A stretch of 64,000 nt of DNA from Pseudophaeobacter leonis (GCF_002087335.1 NZ_MWVJ01000033.1:62001-126000); one strand, 5' to 3'. Positions 9,369 to 19,550 are shown, numbered from the stretch's first letter. Notes: generated from the sequence alone by a model not told the origin. Program-made: numbers and translations.

Positions 9369-10571
9369 ATGTTCGGACTAGAAAATAAAGACATTCGGAT
9401 GCTGCTGGTCGTCGCCGTTCTGACGCTTTGCGCTCCCTTCATCCTTAATCCGTTCCCAACGGACAGCGCCCTGGCGCAGTTCAACGCGGGCTATCCGGAT
9501 CTCATGCAACGCTTTGTGATCTTTGGCATCTTTGCCGTTGGATTTAACATCCTCTTTGGTCTCACAGGCTATCTCTCCTTTGGTCATGCTGCTTTCCTCG
9601 GTGTCGGTTCCTACTCTGCCGTCTGGATGTTCAAACTGCTGAGCATGAACGTCGTCCCGGCCATTGTGCTCTCTGTGGTGATTTCGGGCCTGTTTGCGCT
9701 GCTCATCGGCTTTGTCAGCCTGCGTCGCTCGGGCATCTACTTCTCGATCCTGACGCTGGCCTTCGCGCAGATGTCGTTCAATCTGGCCTATTCAGTTCTG
9801 ACCCCGATCACCAATGGTGAGACAGGTCTGCAGCTGACCCTGGATGACCCCCGTATCCTTGGTGTTTCCGCCACGGCCGACGGATCAATCCCGGTGACCA
9901 ACCTGTTTGGCATTGAGATGCGCTCCACTTACGAGATGGTGGTTGGTCCCTGGGCCTTTCAGTTCAATGCGGGCTACTATCTCTGCGCATTGGTGCTGCT
10001 GGCCGCCTTTTACCTGTCGATCCGCATCTTCCGCTCTCCCTTTGGCATGATGCTGCGGGCGGTAAAGTCAAACCAACAGCGGATGAACTACACAGGCCTC
10101 AACACCAAACCCTACACTCTTGCCGCCTTTGTGATTTCCGGCATGTATGCGGGTCTGGCCGGTGGTTTGATGGCCTCGATGGATCCCCTTGCAGGTGCTG
10201 AGCGCATGCAGTGGACCGCCTCTGGCGAAGTTGTTCTGATGACCATCCTTGGCGGTGCCGGCACCCTGATCGGACCGGTTCTGGGCGCAGGCTTCATCAA
10301 GTATTTCGAGAACATCTTCTCCAAGATCAACGACCAGGTTCTGCACAGCTGGTTCGCCTTTATGCCCGACGGGCTTGAGGATTTCGTGGTCTTCGTTGTG
10401 CACCCCTTTATCGGCAAGGGCTGGCATCTGACGCTGGGTATCCTGTTCATGCTGGTGGTGGTGTTCCTGCCCGGTGGATTGGTCGAAGGCGGTCAGCGCA
10501 TCGCCAAGTGGGTCAAGACCCGCAAAGGCAACGACGACGAAACCCCTGGCAAAACAACCCCCGCGGAATAA
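9369..10571 (+). CDS. Branched-chain-type ABC transporter permease (LivM-like)
   Basis: The 400-residue second permease subunit carries the LivM signature [22 protein letters not shown] near residue 60 and [12 protein letters not shown] with [16 protein letters not shown] in the C-terminal half. It begins 5 bases after the LivH-like stop and pairs with it in the membrane. The C-terminus is a charged tail ([13 protein letters not shown]). Confidence 0.85.
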   Translation: MFGLENKDIRMLLVVAVLTLCAPFILNPFPTDSALAQFNAGYPDLMQRFVIFGIFAVGFNILFGLTGYLSFGHAAFLGVGSYSAVWMFKLLSMNVVPAIVLSVVISGLFALLIGFVSLRRSGIYFSILTLAFAQMSFNLAYSVLTPITNGETGLQLTLDDPRILGVSATADGSIPVTNLFGIEMRSTYEMVVGPWAFQFNAGYYLCALVLLAAFYLSIRIFRSPFGMMLRAVKSNQQRMNYTGLNTKPYTLAAFVISGMYAGLAGGLMASMDPLAGAERMQWTASGEVVLMTILGGAGTLIGPVLGAGFIKYFENIFSKINDQVLHSWFAFMPDGLEDFVVFVVHPFIGKGWHLTLGILFMLVVVFLPGGLVEGGQRIAKWVKTRKGNDDETPGKTTPAE

Positions 10572-10583
10572 GGAGACGGATTG

Positions 10584-11339
10584 ATGGGTATTCTTGAAGT
10601 CAAAAACGTGGGCAAACGCTTTGGTGGCCTGCAGGCGCTGGGGGATGTAAATCTCAGCGTCAAAGAAAACACCGTCCACGCCATTATCGGACCCAATGGC
10701 GCGGGCAAATCCACTCTGCTGAACTGTCTGGTGGGCAAACTCATTCCCGACACGGGCTCTGTCATGTTTGATGGCCAGTCTGTGCTGGGGCGCAAGCCCT
10801 TCGAGATCAACCAGATGGGCATCAGCCGCGTCTTTCAAACGCCCGAGATCTTTGGCGATCTTACGGTGCTTGAGAACATGCTGATCCCCTGCTTTGCCAA
10901 GCGTGACGGGGCCTTTTCCCTGAATGCCATCTCTGCGGTGTCCGGCCAAAAAGACATGTTGGAAACGGCCGAAAAGATGCTGGTAGAGATGAATATGGCA
11001 GACAAGCGTCATATGCATTCCGCCTCACTGTCACGGGGGGACAAACGGCGCCTTGAGATCGGTATGTGCCTGTCGCAAGAGCCGCGTCTGTTGTTGCTGG
11101 ATGAGCCCACCGCCGGTATGGCGCGGGCTGATACCAACAACACAATTGATCTGCTGAAAGAGATCAAAGAGCAGCGCGACATCACCATCGCCATTATTGA
11201 GCACGACATGCATGTGGTGTTCTCACTGGCGGACCGGATCACTGTTCTGGCCCAGGGCACCCCTCTGGTCGAGGACGATCCGCAAAACATCCGTGGCAAT
11301 CCAAAAGTGCGCGAAGCCTATCTGGGCGAGTCGGCGTAA
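10584..11339 (+). CDS. Branched-chain-type ABC transporter ATPase (LivG-like)
   Basis: This 251-residue nucleotide-binding subunit shows Walker A GPNGAGKST, the Q loop in the VFQTPEIFGDLTVLENM region, the ABC signature as SLSRGDKRRLEIG (a variant LSRGD in place of LSGG) and Walker B LLLLDEPTAGM. The H loop is EHDMHVVF. ATG 10584 is chosen over TTG 10581 because AAGGAG lies nine bases before it. It energises transport together with the LivF-like ATPase downstream. Confidence 0.85.
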   Translation: MGILEVKNVGKRFGGLQALGDVNLSVKENTVHAIIGPNGAGKSTLLNCLVGKLIPDTGSVMFDGQSVLGRKPFEINQMGISRVFQTPEIFGDLTVLENMLIPCFAKRDGAFSLNAISAVSGQKDMLETAEKMLVEMNMADKRHMHSASLSRGDKRRLEIGMCLSQEPRLLLLDEPTAGMARADTNNTIDLLKEIKEQRDITIAIIEHDMHVVFSLADRITVLAQGTPLVEDDPQNIRGNPKVREAYLGESA

Positions 11340-11415
11340 GAACGGACACGCGACCCTCATCCTGTTTGGCGACAGCCGCTGTTCAGGATGAGGCGCGTAA
11401 CAAAGGACAAGACAG

Positions 11416-12172
11416 ATGAACGTCAAACCCGACTTCTCCAAGAACGCCAATGCGGCGACCACGGCACCGGCTTTTCTGTCGGTCTGGGACATGCATGCCT
11501 ATTATGGCGAAAGCTATATCGTGCAGGGCATCAACTTTAATGTGCATGAGGGCGAAATCCTGGCCCTGCTGGGCCGCAATGGCGCCGGCAAGACCTCAAC
11601 CCTGCGCTCTATTGCCCGTATCGGGTCGCCCATGGTGACCCAGGGCGAGATCTGGCTGGATCACCAGCCCTTTGCACCTGATGGAAAGCCATGAGGCCGC
11701 AACGGCCGGGCTGGGCCTCGTCCCCGAGGATCGCCGTATCATCGCCGGCCTCACGGTTGAGGAAAACCTGCAGCTGGCGCAGATTGCACCGCCTATTGGC
11801 TGGTCGCTTGAGCGGATTTATGACCTGTTCCCGCGTCTGGGCGAGCGTCGCAAGCAAGAGGGCATCACCCTGTCCGGGGGCGAGCAGCAAATGCTGGCGA
11901 TTGCCCGTGCACTGGCCCGCGACATCAAGGTGCTCTTGCTGGATGAACCCTATGAAGGCCTCGCGCCGGTGATTGTGGATGAGATCGAAAAGACCCTCAT
12001 GCACGTCAAGGAACAGGGCATGACCACCATTCTGGTGGAACAGAACGCCGTGCGCGCACTTGAGCTGGCAGACCGGGCGGTGATCCTCGACACTGGTGGC
12101 ATCGTCTTTGACGGCACCGCTGCCGAAGTTCTGGAAAACGCCGAGCTGCGCGCCGAGTATCTGGCGATCTGA
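11416..12172 (+). CDS. Branched-chain-type ABC transporter ATPase (LivF-like, frameshifted)
   Basis: The second ATPase subunit has Walker A GRNGAGKTS, signature LSGGEQQM and Walker B VLLLDEPYEGLAP, the last being typical of LivF. The reading frame shifts at 11669-11673 in CCCTTTGC. Removing one T restores WLDHQPLHLMESHEAAT and a continuous product of about 252 residues. The first frame otherwise stops at 11694. All catalytic motifs survive on either side of the break, so this looks like a base-calling insertion and not gene decay. The gene sits 76 bases after livG-like, last in the operon. Confidence 0.8.
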
Positions 12173-12247
12173 TCGCCGGGCAAAAACTTACGCCCCGTGG
12201 CCCTGATCCCTTTTCAGGTGCAACATTTTGATCAGGTGCAATAATTT

Positions 12248-12275
12248 AAGGCCGGGCCCTCTGGGGTCCGGCCTT
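12248..12275. terminator. Terminator hairpin at the convergent end of the ABC operon
   Basis: AAGGCCGG ... CCGGCCTT is a perfect 8-bp outer stem with additional inner GCC/GG pairing, located between the ATPase stop (12172) and the oppositely transcribed acyl-CoA ligase stop (12330). T-rich sequence follows on the plus strand. It probably serves both genes. Confidence 0.7.
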
Positions 12276-12329
12276 GTGCTATTTCGCAGTGCTGGCTTTT
12301 GCTCTCCTTTGAGGCCTGCAGCGGACGCC

Positions 12330-13835
12330 TCAGCCCTCCTTTAGGCGCTGGCGCAACTCGGTTTTCAGCACCTTGCCATAGTTATTCTTTGGCAGATCAG
12401 TCACATGCACATAGACCTTTGGGCATTTAAAACGGGCAATCTGGCTGCGGCACAATGCATCCAGCGCCGCAGGCGCCGCATTCCCCACCACAAAGGCCAC
12501 CACCTCCTCGCCCCAATCCGCATGTGGGCGTCCCACCACCGATACCTCGCGTACATCCTCATGCATCAACAGCACCTCTTCCACCTCACGCGGATAGACG
12601 TTGGAGCCACCAGAAATGATCAGATCCTTGGAGCGGTCCTGCAACGTGAGATAGCCCGCGTCATCCAGCACGCCCATGTCGCCCGTCATCAGCCAGCCGT
12701 CTTGCAACGCCTCGGCACTGGCCTCCGGGTTGTTCCAGTAACCCGGCATCACCGCATCGCCGCGCACCATGATTTCCCCCATCTCACCGACAGGCAAAGC
12801 CGCTCCCTCGGGGGTGCCAATACGCAGCTCCACTCCGGTTTGCGCCCGCCCGACGCCGGCCAGGCGCGCTTTCCAGTTGGGATCACTGCGATCGCTCACC
12901 TCAGCGCGGGTCAGCGCCGTAATCCCCATGGGGCATTCGCCCTGACCATAAATTTGGATGAAGATCGGGCCAAACTGGGCTTCGGCCTCGATGATATCCG
13001 CCAGATACATTGGGCCGCCGGCATAGATCACGCTGCGCAGCCCGGCGCCCTCGCGACCGGCTGCCTTGGCGACCCTTGTGAGACGTGTGACCATAGTAGG
13101 GGCTGCAAAAATCTGCACCCGGCCAAAATGCGCCGCCAGATCCAGGATTTCCATTTCATCAAAGCCACCCGAGACCGGGCAGACATGCGCCGCCCCAACC
13201 CGGACATGCAGCATATTATATAGACCAGCCCCATGGCTCATTGGGGCAGCATAGAGGATTTGGTCGGCGCCAGAGGCCGCGTCCACATCAACAAAATAGG
13301 CCAGAGAGACTGCAATCAGCATACGATGCGTGATCATCACGCCCTTGGGCTGTCCCGTGGTGCCAGAGGTATAAAACAGCCAGGCCAGATCCTGCGGATC
13401 GCGCATAACCGGCGCCACAACTGGCTCTGCCGCCTGACCCGCGTTAAAATCAGTCGCAGTCGCATCGACCATGCGCACTGCACCCCCGGCCTGCTGTAAT
13501 GCGGGCTGCAATTCCGGCGAGGTAAAGACCAGCTTGGCCTGGGCATCTTGCAGAATGAACGCAGCCTCACGGCCATGCAGTTTTGCATTGATCGGCACCG
13601 CCGCCGCCCCGGCATACCAAATGCCATAGAGCGTGATCAGATAGTCCGGGCAGTTCTTCATGAACAAAGCCACCCGGTCTCCCGGCTCCACGCCCTGGGC
13701 CTGCAACCAGCCCGCAAGGGCAGCGGCCTTTTGGTGAAATGTGGCGTAGTCCGCCACCTGTTCCTGCCCCAGAAACAGAGCAGGACGCGTGCCATCTGCC
13801 CTGGCCTGACGGTGCAGCCACTCTGCGATATTCAT
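12330..13835 (-). CDS. Class I adenylate-forming acyl-CoA ligase
   Basis: The 501-residue protein belongs to the AMP-binding ANL superfamily. The P-loop-like motif is LFYTSGTTGQPKGVMITH, the adenine-binding region is IYGQGECPMG and the hinge is GWLMTGDMG. The C-terminal KNNYGKVLK contains the catalytic Lys. It converts a carboxylic acid to its acyl-CoA. The exact acid is not predictable. GGAGG precedes the start by 8 bases. It is convergent with the ABC operon and divergent from a PAS-LuxR regulator, suggesting that it activates the imported substrate. Confidence 0.85.
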   Translation of the reverse strand: MNIAEWLHRQARADGTRPALFLGQEQVADYATFHQKAAALAGWLQAQGVEPGDRVALFMKNCPDYLITLYGIWYAGAAAVPINAKLHGREAAFILQDAQAKLVFTSPELQPALQQAGGAVRMVDATATDFNAGQAAEPVVAPVMRDPQDLAWLFYTSGTTGQPKGVMITHRMLIAVSLAYFVDVDAASGADQILYAAPMSHGAGLYNMLHVRVGAAHVCPVSGGFDEMEILDLAAHFGRVQIFAAPTMVTRLTRVAKAAGREGAGLRSVIYAGGPMYLADIIEAEAQFGPIFIQIYGQGECPMGITALTRAEVSDRSDPNWKARLAGVGRAQTGVELRIGTPEGAALPVGEMGEIMVRGDAVMPGYWNNPEASAEALQDGWLMTGDMGVLDDAGYLTLQDRSKDLIISGGSNVYPREVEEVLLMHEDVREVSVVGRPHADWGEEVVAFVVGNAAPAALDALCRSQIARFKCPKVYVHVTDLPKNNYGKVLKTELRQRLKEG

Positions 13836-13955
13836 CGCTCTTTCCTCCTCTTAGCCCCGCCTGATCTTACCTGCTGACCAGTTTGGCGTGAGAAACACCC
13901 TCCCACGGGGCAGCTTTTCCTTCAATTCCGCATAAATACCCGGTTAATAGGGGGC

Positions 13956-14495
13956 ATGAGCGATATTGCCTTTGACCATGCCCCCGTGGGCCTCGCCGTT
14001 TTGGAAAACCGTGTCATCATACGGTGCAACCTGCAATTTGCCGCCACCTTTGGCGGTGCCGCAGAAGACTATGCCGATGTGCTGATTGCCGAACTCTACC
14101 CCAGCCAGGAAGACTACCACCGGGTTGGCGAGCTGTTGCAACGCGACCCCGGTGCCAAAAGCGGCCTTTATAACGATGAGCGCATCATGCGGCGGCGCAA
14201 GGGAGAGCTGTTCTGGTGTCGCGTCCGGGGCCGCTCGATCAGCCCGGAGGCGCCGTTTCGCAGTGGCATCTGGTCTTTTGCCGACATTTCAGAGGACCGC
14301 CCCGTGGTCAGCCTCACCCCGCGCGAACGCGAGGTGGCGATCCTGACCTGCAAGGGGCTCTCGGCCAAGGAAATCGGGCTGAAACTGGATCTGTCCTATC
14401 GCACGATTGAGACTCACCGCGCCCATCTGTTGCAGAAATTTTCTGCCCGCAAACTGCCGGAACTGGTGGCCAAACTGACCGGCATGCCGCTTTAG
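13956..14495 (+). CDS. PAS-LuxR family transcriptional regulator
   Basis: The 179-residue protein has an N-terminal PAS-like domain (about 1-110) and a C-terminal LuxR/FixJ helix-turn-helix (LTPREREVAILTCKGLSAKEIGLKLDLSYRTIETHRAHLLQKF). No receiver domain is present, so it probably senses a small ligand or redox signal directly. It starts 120 bases from the divergent acyl-CoA ligase and is its most likely regulator by position. GGGGG lies just before the ATG. Confidence 0.75.
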   Translation: MSDIAFDHAPVGLAVLENRVIIRCNLQFAATFGGAAEDYADVLIAELYPSQEDYHRVGELLQRDPGAKSGLYNDERIMRRRKGELFWCRVRGRSISPEAPFRSGIWSFADISEDRPVVSLTPREREVAILTCKGLSAKEIGLKLDLSYRTIETHRAHLLQKFSARKLPELVAKLTGMPL

Positions 14496-14676
14496 CCCTG
14501 ACGCGCGTGCAAATTTTGCGGCGCAGTGATTGCGAATCCCGTGAACTCTGGCCATTTTATCCGCCAGATCGACAGCGCTTTCCTTGTGGTAAAGCTTACC
14601 CTATAAGCGCTTCTAATTTCCCGGCTGCCCTTTGGGCAGACCCGTTGGAGACGGCTGAGGACACGCTGAGGACAAA

Positions 14677-15165
14677 ATGACAAATAAAACTCATGAAGCG
14701 GATGTGGCATTCATCAAGGCATTGGCCGAATTGCTGCGTGACAACGATCTGACCGAACTTGAGGTCAAACGCGACTATAGCGAAGACGACAGCCTGAATG
14801 TGCGCGTCGCACGCCAGACCATTGTCGCGCCTGCCCCCGTTCAAACCACGGTACCCGTGGCCGCCGCAGCCCCTGCCGCCGCTGCAGCAGCGCCCGTGGC
14901 AGCTGCCGCCGCAGAGGACCCCGCCAGCCATCCTGGTGCGGTGGCCTCTCCCATGGTTGGGACAGTTTACCTGCAGGCAGAGCCCGGCTCTCCTGCCTTC
15001 ATCACGGTTGGTCAGCAGGTCGCCGAGGGCGACACGCTTTTGATCGTCGAAGCCATGAAGACCATGAACCACATTCCGGCGCCTAAATCGGGCATCGTCA
15101 AGCGCATCCTGGTGGAAGACGGCGCTGCCGTCGAATTCGGATCTCCGCTGGCCATCATCGAGTAA
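14677..15165 (+). CDS. accB: Acetyl-CoA carboxylase biotin carboxyl carrier protein
   Basis: The 162-residue carrier has an N-terminal helical region, an Ala/Pro-rich flexible linker (about 50-85) and a C-terminal biotinyl domain. The biotinylated lysine is K128 in the EAMKTM motif. It carries carboxybiotin for the first step of fatty-acid synthesis. accC follows after 9 bases, forming the usual accBC operon. The 180 bases upstream hold no gene and presumably the promoter. Confidence 0.95.
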   Translation: MTNKTHEADVAFIKALAELLRDNDLTELEVKRDYSEDDSLNVRVARQTIVAPAPVQTTVPVAAAAPAAAAAAPVAAAAAEDPASHPGAVASPMVGTVYLQAEPGSPAFITVGQQVAEGDTLLIVEAMKTMNHIPAPKSGIVKRILVEDGAAVEFGSPLAIIE

Positions 15166-15174
15166 GGGCAGCCC

Positions 15175-16524
15175 ATGTTTGACAAGATCCTGATTGCCAA
15201 CCGCGGAGAGATCGCGCTCCGCGTGATCCGGGCCTGCCGTGAGATGGGCATAAAATCGGTCGCGGTGCATTCAACGGCGGATGCCGACGCGATGCATGTG
15301 CGCATGGCCGATGAATCCGTCTGTATCGGCCCACCGGCTGGCGCGCAGAGCTACCTGTCGATACCGGCCATCATCTCGGCCTGCGAAATCACCGGGGCCC
15401 AGGCCATTTACCCCGGCTATGGTTTTCTGTCAGAAAACGCCAATTTTGTGCAGATCATCGAAGACCACGGGCTGACGTTCATTGGCCCTTCAGCCGCCGA
15501 TATCCGCACTATGGGCGACAAGATCACCGCCAAAGAGACCGCCAAGGCGCTGGGAATTCCCGTTGTGCCCGGATCAGAAGGCGGCGTGCCCGATGTGGAA
15601 TCTGCCCGCAAGGCTGCGGCAGACATGGGCTACCCCGTCATCATCAAAGCCACGGCTGGCGGCGGTGGTCGCGGTATGAAAGTCGCGACATCGGCGGATG
15701 ACATCGATGTTGCCTTCTCCACAGCCCGCTCCGAGGCCAAGGCCGCCTTTGGCAATGACGAAGTCTATATGGAGAAATACCTCCAGAAGCCGCGTCACAT
15801 CGAAGTACAGGTGTTTGGCGACGGCAAGGGCAACGGCGTGCATCTGGCGGAACGGGATTGTTCGCTGCAGCGCCGTCACCAAAAGGTTTTTGAGGAAGCC
15901 CCCGGCCCCTCGATCACCCCGGAAGAGCGCGCCCGGATTGGCAAGATCTGCGCCGATGCTGTTGGCGCTATGGGCTATTCTGGCGCAGGAACTGTGGAAT
16001 TCCTCTACGAGGATGGCGAGTTCTATTTCATCGAGATGAACACCCGCCTGCAGGTGGAACACCCGGTCACCGAGGCCGTTTTTGGCGTCGATCTGGTGCG
16101 CGAACAGATCCGCGTGGCCGAAGGCCTGCCGCTGTCCTTTACCCAGGATGATCTGCAGATCAATGGTCACGCCATTGAGGTGCGCATCAATGCTGAAAAG
16201 CTGCCAAATTTCGCACCCTGCCCCGGCAAGATCACCGCATACCATGCGCCTGGTGGCCTGGGGGTCCGGATGGATTCGGCGCTCTATGACGGCTACACAA
16301 TCCCGCCCTACTACGACAGCCTGATCGGCAAGCTGATCGTGCATGGTCGTGACCGTCCCGAAGCACTGGCGCGTCTCAGCCGCGCCTTGGGAGAGCTGAT
16401 CGTGGATGGTATCGACACCACAGTGCCGCTGTTTCATGCCCTGCTGGCCGAACCCGATGTGCAGAGCGGTGACTACGGCATTCACTGGCTGGAACGCTGG
16501 TTGGAAGAAAACCTCGGGGGCTGA
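15175..16524 (+). CDS. accC: Acetyl-CoA carboxylase biotin carboxylase subunit
   Basis: The 449-residue ATP-grasp enzyme carboxylates biotin on AccB using bicarbonate and ATP. Its features are the N-terminal domain [25 protein letters not shown], the glycine-rich ATP loop [12 protein letters not shown], the [16 protein letters not shown] region with the metal-binding Glu and catalytic Arg, and a normal full length. It is intact and co-transcribed with accB. Confidence 0.97.
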   Translation: MFDKILIANRGEIALRVIRACREMGIKSVAVHSTADADAMHVRMADESVCIGPPAGAQSYLSIPAIISACEITGAQAIYPGYGFLSENANFVQIIEDHGLTFIGPSAADIRTMGDKITAKETAKALGIPVVPGSEGGVPDVESARKAAADMGYPVIIKATAGGGGRGMKVATSADDIDVAFSTARSEAKAAFGNDEVYMEKYLQKPRHIEVQVFGDGKGNGVHLAERDCSLQRRHQKVFEEAPGPSITPEERARIGKICADAVGAMGYSGAGTVEFLYEDGEFYFIEMNTRLQVEHPVTEAVFGVDLVREQIRVAEGLPLSFTQDDLQINGHAIEVRINAEKLPNFAPCPGKITAYHAPGGLGVRMDSALYDGYTIPPYYDSLIGKLIVHGRDRPEALARLSRALGELIVDGIDTTVPLFHALLAEPDVQSGDYGIHWLERWLEENLGG

Positions 16525-16629
16525 TATCCCGCACAGACCGGTCGGGGCGCGCGCAAGCTGCGGCCCGGCTCTCCTTCTTTTGGCGCCCTTCAGTCCATTC
16601 CTTATCGACTTACAGGCTATCGCAATCTC

Positions 16630-17262
16630 ATGAGCCTCACTCCGGATCTTTTGCTGCATGCCTATTCCGTCGGGGTCTTTCCGATGGCAGAGCACCGCGA
16701 AGACGACGAGATCTTTTGGGTAGATCCAAAACGCCGTGGGATCTTTCCGATAGAAGACTTTCACATCTCCCGATCCCTGGCCAAAACGATCCGCAAAAAC
16801 GGTTTTGACATCTCGGTCAATCGCGCCTTTGGCGCGGTGGTCGAGGCCTGCGCCGATCGCGATGAAACCTGGATCAACGCCGAGATTTACGCCCGCTATC
16901 AGGACCTGCATGCCATGGGCAATGCCCACTCGCTTGAGGTGTGGTCAGATGAGGTTCTGGTGGGGGGGCTCTACGGCGTCTCATTGGGGGCAGGTTTTTT
17001 TGGCGAAAGCATGTTTTCGCGCCAGCGCGATGCCTCAAAGGTGGCCCTGGCCTACCTGATGGATCGTCTGATGCAGGCTGGATTTCGCCTCTGCGACACA
17101 CAGTTTCTGACGCCGCATCTCGCCTCACTGGGCGCGATAGAGATCAGTCGTGCAGCCTATAAGGCGCGCCTGAAAACCGCCATCGACGGCATGGCCGATT
17201 TTAGCCCGCCCGCGCTGCCCTCGCCTCAGCTGCTTTTGCAGCGCATGACCCAGACATCATAA
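16630..17262 (+). CDS. aat: Leucyl/phenylalanyl-tRNA-protein transferase
   Basis: The 210-residue enzyme transfers Leu or Phe to proteins with N-terminal Arg or Lys, marking them for the ClpAP N-end-rule pathway. It has the family motifs YSVGVFPMAE, WVDPKRRGIFP and the core LVGGLYGVSLGAGFFGESMFS with DTQFLTPHLASLGA. It lies about 105 bases after accC and its 3' end overlaps the convergent DUF2155 gene by 37 bases. Confidence 0.95.
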   Translation: MSLTPDLLLHAYSVGVFPMAEHREDDEIFWVDPKRRGIFPIEDFHISRSLAKTIRKNGFDISVNRAFGAVVEACADRDETWINAEIYARYQDLHAMGNAHSLEVWSDEVLVGGLYGVSLGAGFFGESMFSRQRDASKVALAYLMDRLMQAGFRLCDTQFLTPHLASLGAIEISRAAYKARLKTAIDGMADFSPPALPSPQLLLQRMTQTS

Positions 17263-17663
17263 CGGCTGTGGTCCAGCGCCGAGAGCGCCGGGCTGGAGGC
17301 AATCATCCAGCCCTCAAAGAACACTTCACCATTGAGCGGGTCGCGCACTGTGAGATAGGCAAACGCATCGCCAGTGGGGTTGGCCACCGGGTAGCGGCAT
17401 TCCGACAGCGTAACAATCAGGCCAAAAACCTCGGCCGTGCCGCCAACCGGGATTTCCACATCCATATTGTGGCCATTAACCTTGTCGAGCCCACGCAAAA
17501 CCGCGGAATTCCCGCGTTCTGCCGGCTGCTGTGCCGCGGCCGACGTGCTGGCGAAAACCCCAATCGCCAGACCAGCCATGAGCCCCGCTGCGCGACCCAT
17601 AAAACGCCGTATCAGGCCTTTGCCAGTCACGCCTGTTGTCAGGGCCTGCCAAGCAGCCCTCAC
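17226..17663 (-). CDS. DUF2155 domain periplasmic protein
   Basis: The 145-residue protein has a signal peptide (hydrophobic region to about residue 45, ending STSAAAQ) and a DUF2155 domain with the conserved ANPTGDAFAYLTVRDP and FEGWMIASSPALSALDH stretches. The start is GTG 17663, overlapping the MlaD stop as GTGA, so translation is coupled. The function of DUF2155 is not established. Its constant neighbours (MlaD, NDUFA12-like) suggest an envelope role. Confidence 0.85.
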   Translation of the reverse strand: MRAAWQALTTGVTGKGLIRRFMGRAAGLMAGLAIGVFASTSAAAQQPAERGNSAVLRGLDKVNGHNMDVEIPVGGTAEVFGLIVTLSECRYPVANPTGDAFAYLTVRDPLNGEVFFEGWMIASSPALSALDHSRYDVWVMRCKSS

Positions 17664-18112
17664 GAGTCGCCCCCGCTGCCGGAGACAAATTTCACCAAAA
17701 GCGAGATCAGGCTGACGGCGCCCTGGGTGTCGAGAACCTCATCTCCCGGTTCAAAATAGTAAGGCGAGCCACCTGACATCACCTCAACAAAGTTGCCGCC
17801 CAGCAGCCCTTCGGAGGCAATGACAATTGAGCTGTCGTCGGGAACCTGGATGCCTTCGAGCACAGAAAACCGGGTATCGGCCCGGAAGGTCTCAGAGTTG
17901 AGCTCAACCCCGGTCACCGTGCCGATTTTGACGCCCGCAAGGCGCACATCCGTCCCGACGCTCACCCCTTCGAGCGAGCGAAAGGAGGCCGCCAGCTCAT
18001 AGCCGGAGCGCGCCGTCGAAAACCCGGCAACCTGCCCGGCATAGACGGCAAATCCAAGCGCTGCGGCCAGCACAACCCCGCCTGCGAAAACTTCTGTGAT
18101 ATTGTGCGACAT
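17660..18112 (-). CDS. mlaD: MlaD-family MCE-domain protein of outer-membrane lipid transport
   Basis: The 150-residue protein has one N-terminal membrane helix (about 8-27) and one MCE domain (about 38-115, with SVGTDVRLAGVKIGTVTGV and SEGLLGGNFVEV). MlaD is the inner-membrane-anchored, periplasmic substrate-binding ring of the Mla phospholipid transporter. The ATPase and permease genes are not adjacent. The symbol is by similarity. Confidence 0.85.
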   Translation of the reverse strand: MSHNITEVFAGGVVLAAALGFAVYAGQVAGFSTARSGYELAASFRSLEGVSVGTDVRLAGVKIGTVTGVELNSETFRADTRFSVLEGIQVPDDSSIVIASEGLLGGNFVEVMSGGSPYYFEPGDEVLDTQGAVSLISLLVKFVSGSGGDS

Positions 18113-18193
18113 GACGTGTCTGCCTAGATCTGTGGGTCAAAAAAGGGAAAGGACCAAAGAGCCTGCGGCCCCTGGTCCCACTTGATGCGCATC

Positions 18194-18235
18194 GCCTCAG
18201 CCAGTGAGCCTCAGCCAGTGAGCCTCAGCCAGTGG
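18194..18235. repeat. 14-bp tandem repeat, three copies
   Basis: GCCTCAGCCAGTGA is repeated three times head to tail, the last copy ending in G, in the short spacer between the NDUFA12-like gene and MlaD. It lies directly after the NDUFA12-like stop. Confidence 0.9.
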
Positions 18236-18237
18236 GC

Positions 18238-18623
18238 TTATTCCGGGGCCCAGGCCTCGTAGTCGCTGCGCGTCTTTGGGGCGCCGCCGCTGCGGATAGA
18301 ACCTGCGGGCGCATAGGCATTCAGGGTGCCGGTCAGATTTTCCTGATGCGGTTTTTCCCATGGCTTATGTGGCAAAGGGTTTTTGCTGGGCAGCTCATTA
18401 AAGGTGCGGTGCAGCCAGCCATGCCAGTCGGTGTCAATGCGCGACGCCTCGATCTCACCATTGAAAATCACCCAGCGGCGGCTGTCATCCGCGTTGTGAT
18501 AGAACACATTGCCCTTCATCCTCGCCCACCTTGATGCCCTTGCGGGCGGTAAAGATCTGGGTATTCAGCGTCTGGCCGTTCCACCAGGTCACAGCGCGCA
18601 AAAGAGTGTTCAGAATTCCCATA
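18238..18623 (-). CDS. NADH:ubiquinone oxidoreductase NDUFA12-family subunit (frameshifted)
   Basis: Two frames join into about 128 residues typical of the NDUFA12/B17.2 complex I accessory subunit of alphaproteobacteria. The N-terminus is MGILNTLLRAVTWWNGQT. The core has RRWVIFNGEIEASRID, WHGWLHR and PHKPWEKPHQENLTGT. The break is at 18512-18514, where one G too many in GAAGGGCAAT separates VGEDE from GNVFYHN. The protein assists late steps of complex I assembly. Confidence 0.85.
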
Positions 18624-18735
18624 GATGCCTCCGAAGATTTCCATACCGATATGACGCAAATTCCCACCGAGGTCCAGTGGCTTGCGCGGCGCACAGCCAA
18701 CCCCGGCGGGTTTTAGCATAGCTATCGCGATAGCC

Positions 18736-19299
18736 TTAAGGTTTGGTAGCTTCCGTCAGTTGCTCACAAAAGGTCAGCCGGTTGCCAAACGGGTCGGTCA
18801 CAGTGATCTGAAGCCCCCAGGGCATGGTCTCAACACCCGGGTTCATGTTGGGATAGTTTTTGGTCTGCAGTTCCGCATGCAGCTGTTGCAGTCGCTGCAT
18901 CGGGATAAAACAACGCCCCCCCGGGGTGGCGTCGCCATGATGCTCACTGACATGCAGCAAGCAACCCGACCGTGAGATCTGGCGATAAAGCGGCAGATGG
19001 TCTGCGTGCCTGTGCTCCCAATCGACCCTGAACCCAAGGTATTTGATATAGAATTCATCTGCCTTGGCGCCATCAAAGCTTCGGATCCCTGGAAACGCGG
19101 GGCTGATCGGAATCTCCGGGCTGGAAGACGAGTGGGATGATGTGGTGGCAATCCTGGCCGACAGGATATTCCAGTCCGGCAGATCAAACTGCCGCGCCAC
19201 CATCTCCAGTGATTGTGCGTGAGAAAGCTCTATGCCCTGCTGTGCCAGTGTTGCTCGCAGAGATTTTGCCATGAGCGTGGCATCGGTAAAATCGCGCAT
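18736..19299 (-). CDS. Glyoxalase/bleomycin-resistance superfamily protein
   Basis: This 187-residue protein has an N-terminal helical segment (about 1-55, with SHAQSLEMVARQFDLPDWNILSARI) found in a subgroup of glyoxalase-like proteins, then a vicinal-oxygen-chelate domain with YIKYLGFRVDWEH, CLLHVSEHHGDATPGG and VTDPFGNRLTFCE. Those His and Glu residues are plausible metal ligands. The substrate is unknown and the gene stands alone. Confidence 0.75.
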   Translation of the reverse strand: MRDFTDATLMAKSLRATLAQQGIELSHAQSLEMVARQFDLPDWNILSARIATTSSHSSSSPEIPISPAFPGIRSFDGAKADEFYIKYLGFRVDWEHRHADHLPLYRQISRSGCLLHVSEHHGDATPGGRCFIPMQRLQQLHAELQTKNYPNMNPGVETMPWGLQITVTDPFGNRLTFCEQLTEATKP

Positions 19300-19550
19300 T
19301 GCGCCTGTCCTTTTACAACGGGAGATCCAGCTGTCAGCGCTCGCGTTACCTCAGGATCTACCCTTTGCAAAAAAGGAGACGTGCCTTGGCAGTATGATAT
19401 GTTCACCCTGTCGAATGCCGACTGCGAGCAGCAGGCCATATCAGCCTGCCGCCTTGGTAAACACTCAGCTTTGCTGTTGCAACGTATTAGTTGACTAAAA
19501 CAGGTTGTTTTAGAAAGCAGGTACTAGGCTGCACGCTTCTGGGCCAGGTT

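Noticed and set aside
14560-14676. TTGTGG ... TATAAG as an accB promoter
   Set aside because: The spacer is 12 bases, too short for a usual sigma-70 promoter.
15574-16929. 451-residue open frame opposite accC and aat
   Set aside because: Shadow of two well-supported genes.
19382-19495. Short GTG frame beginning PWQYDMFTLS after an AAGGAG
   Set aside because: The ribosome site is only two bases from the GTG and no family was recognised.
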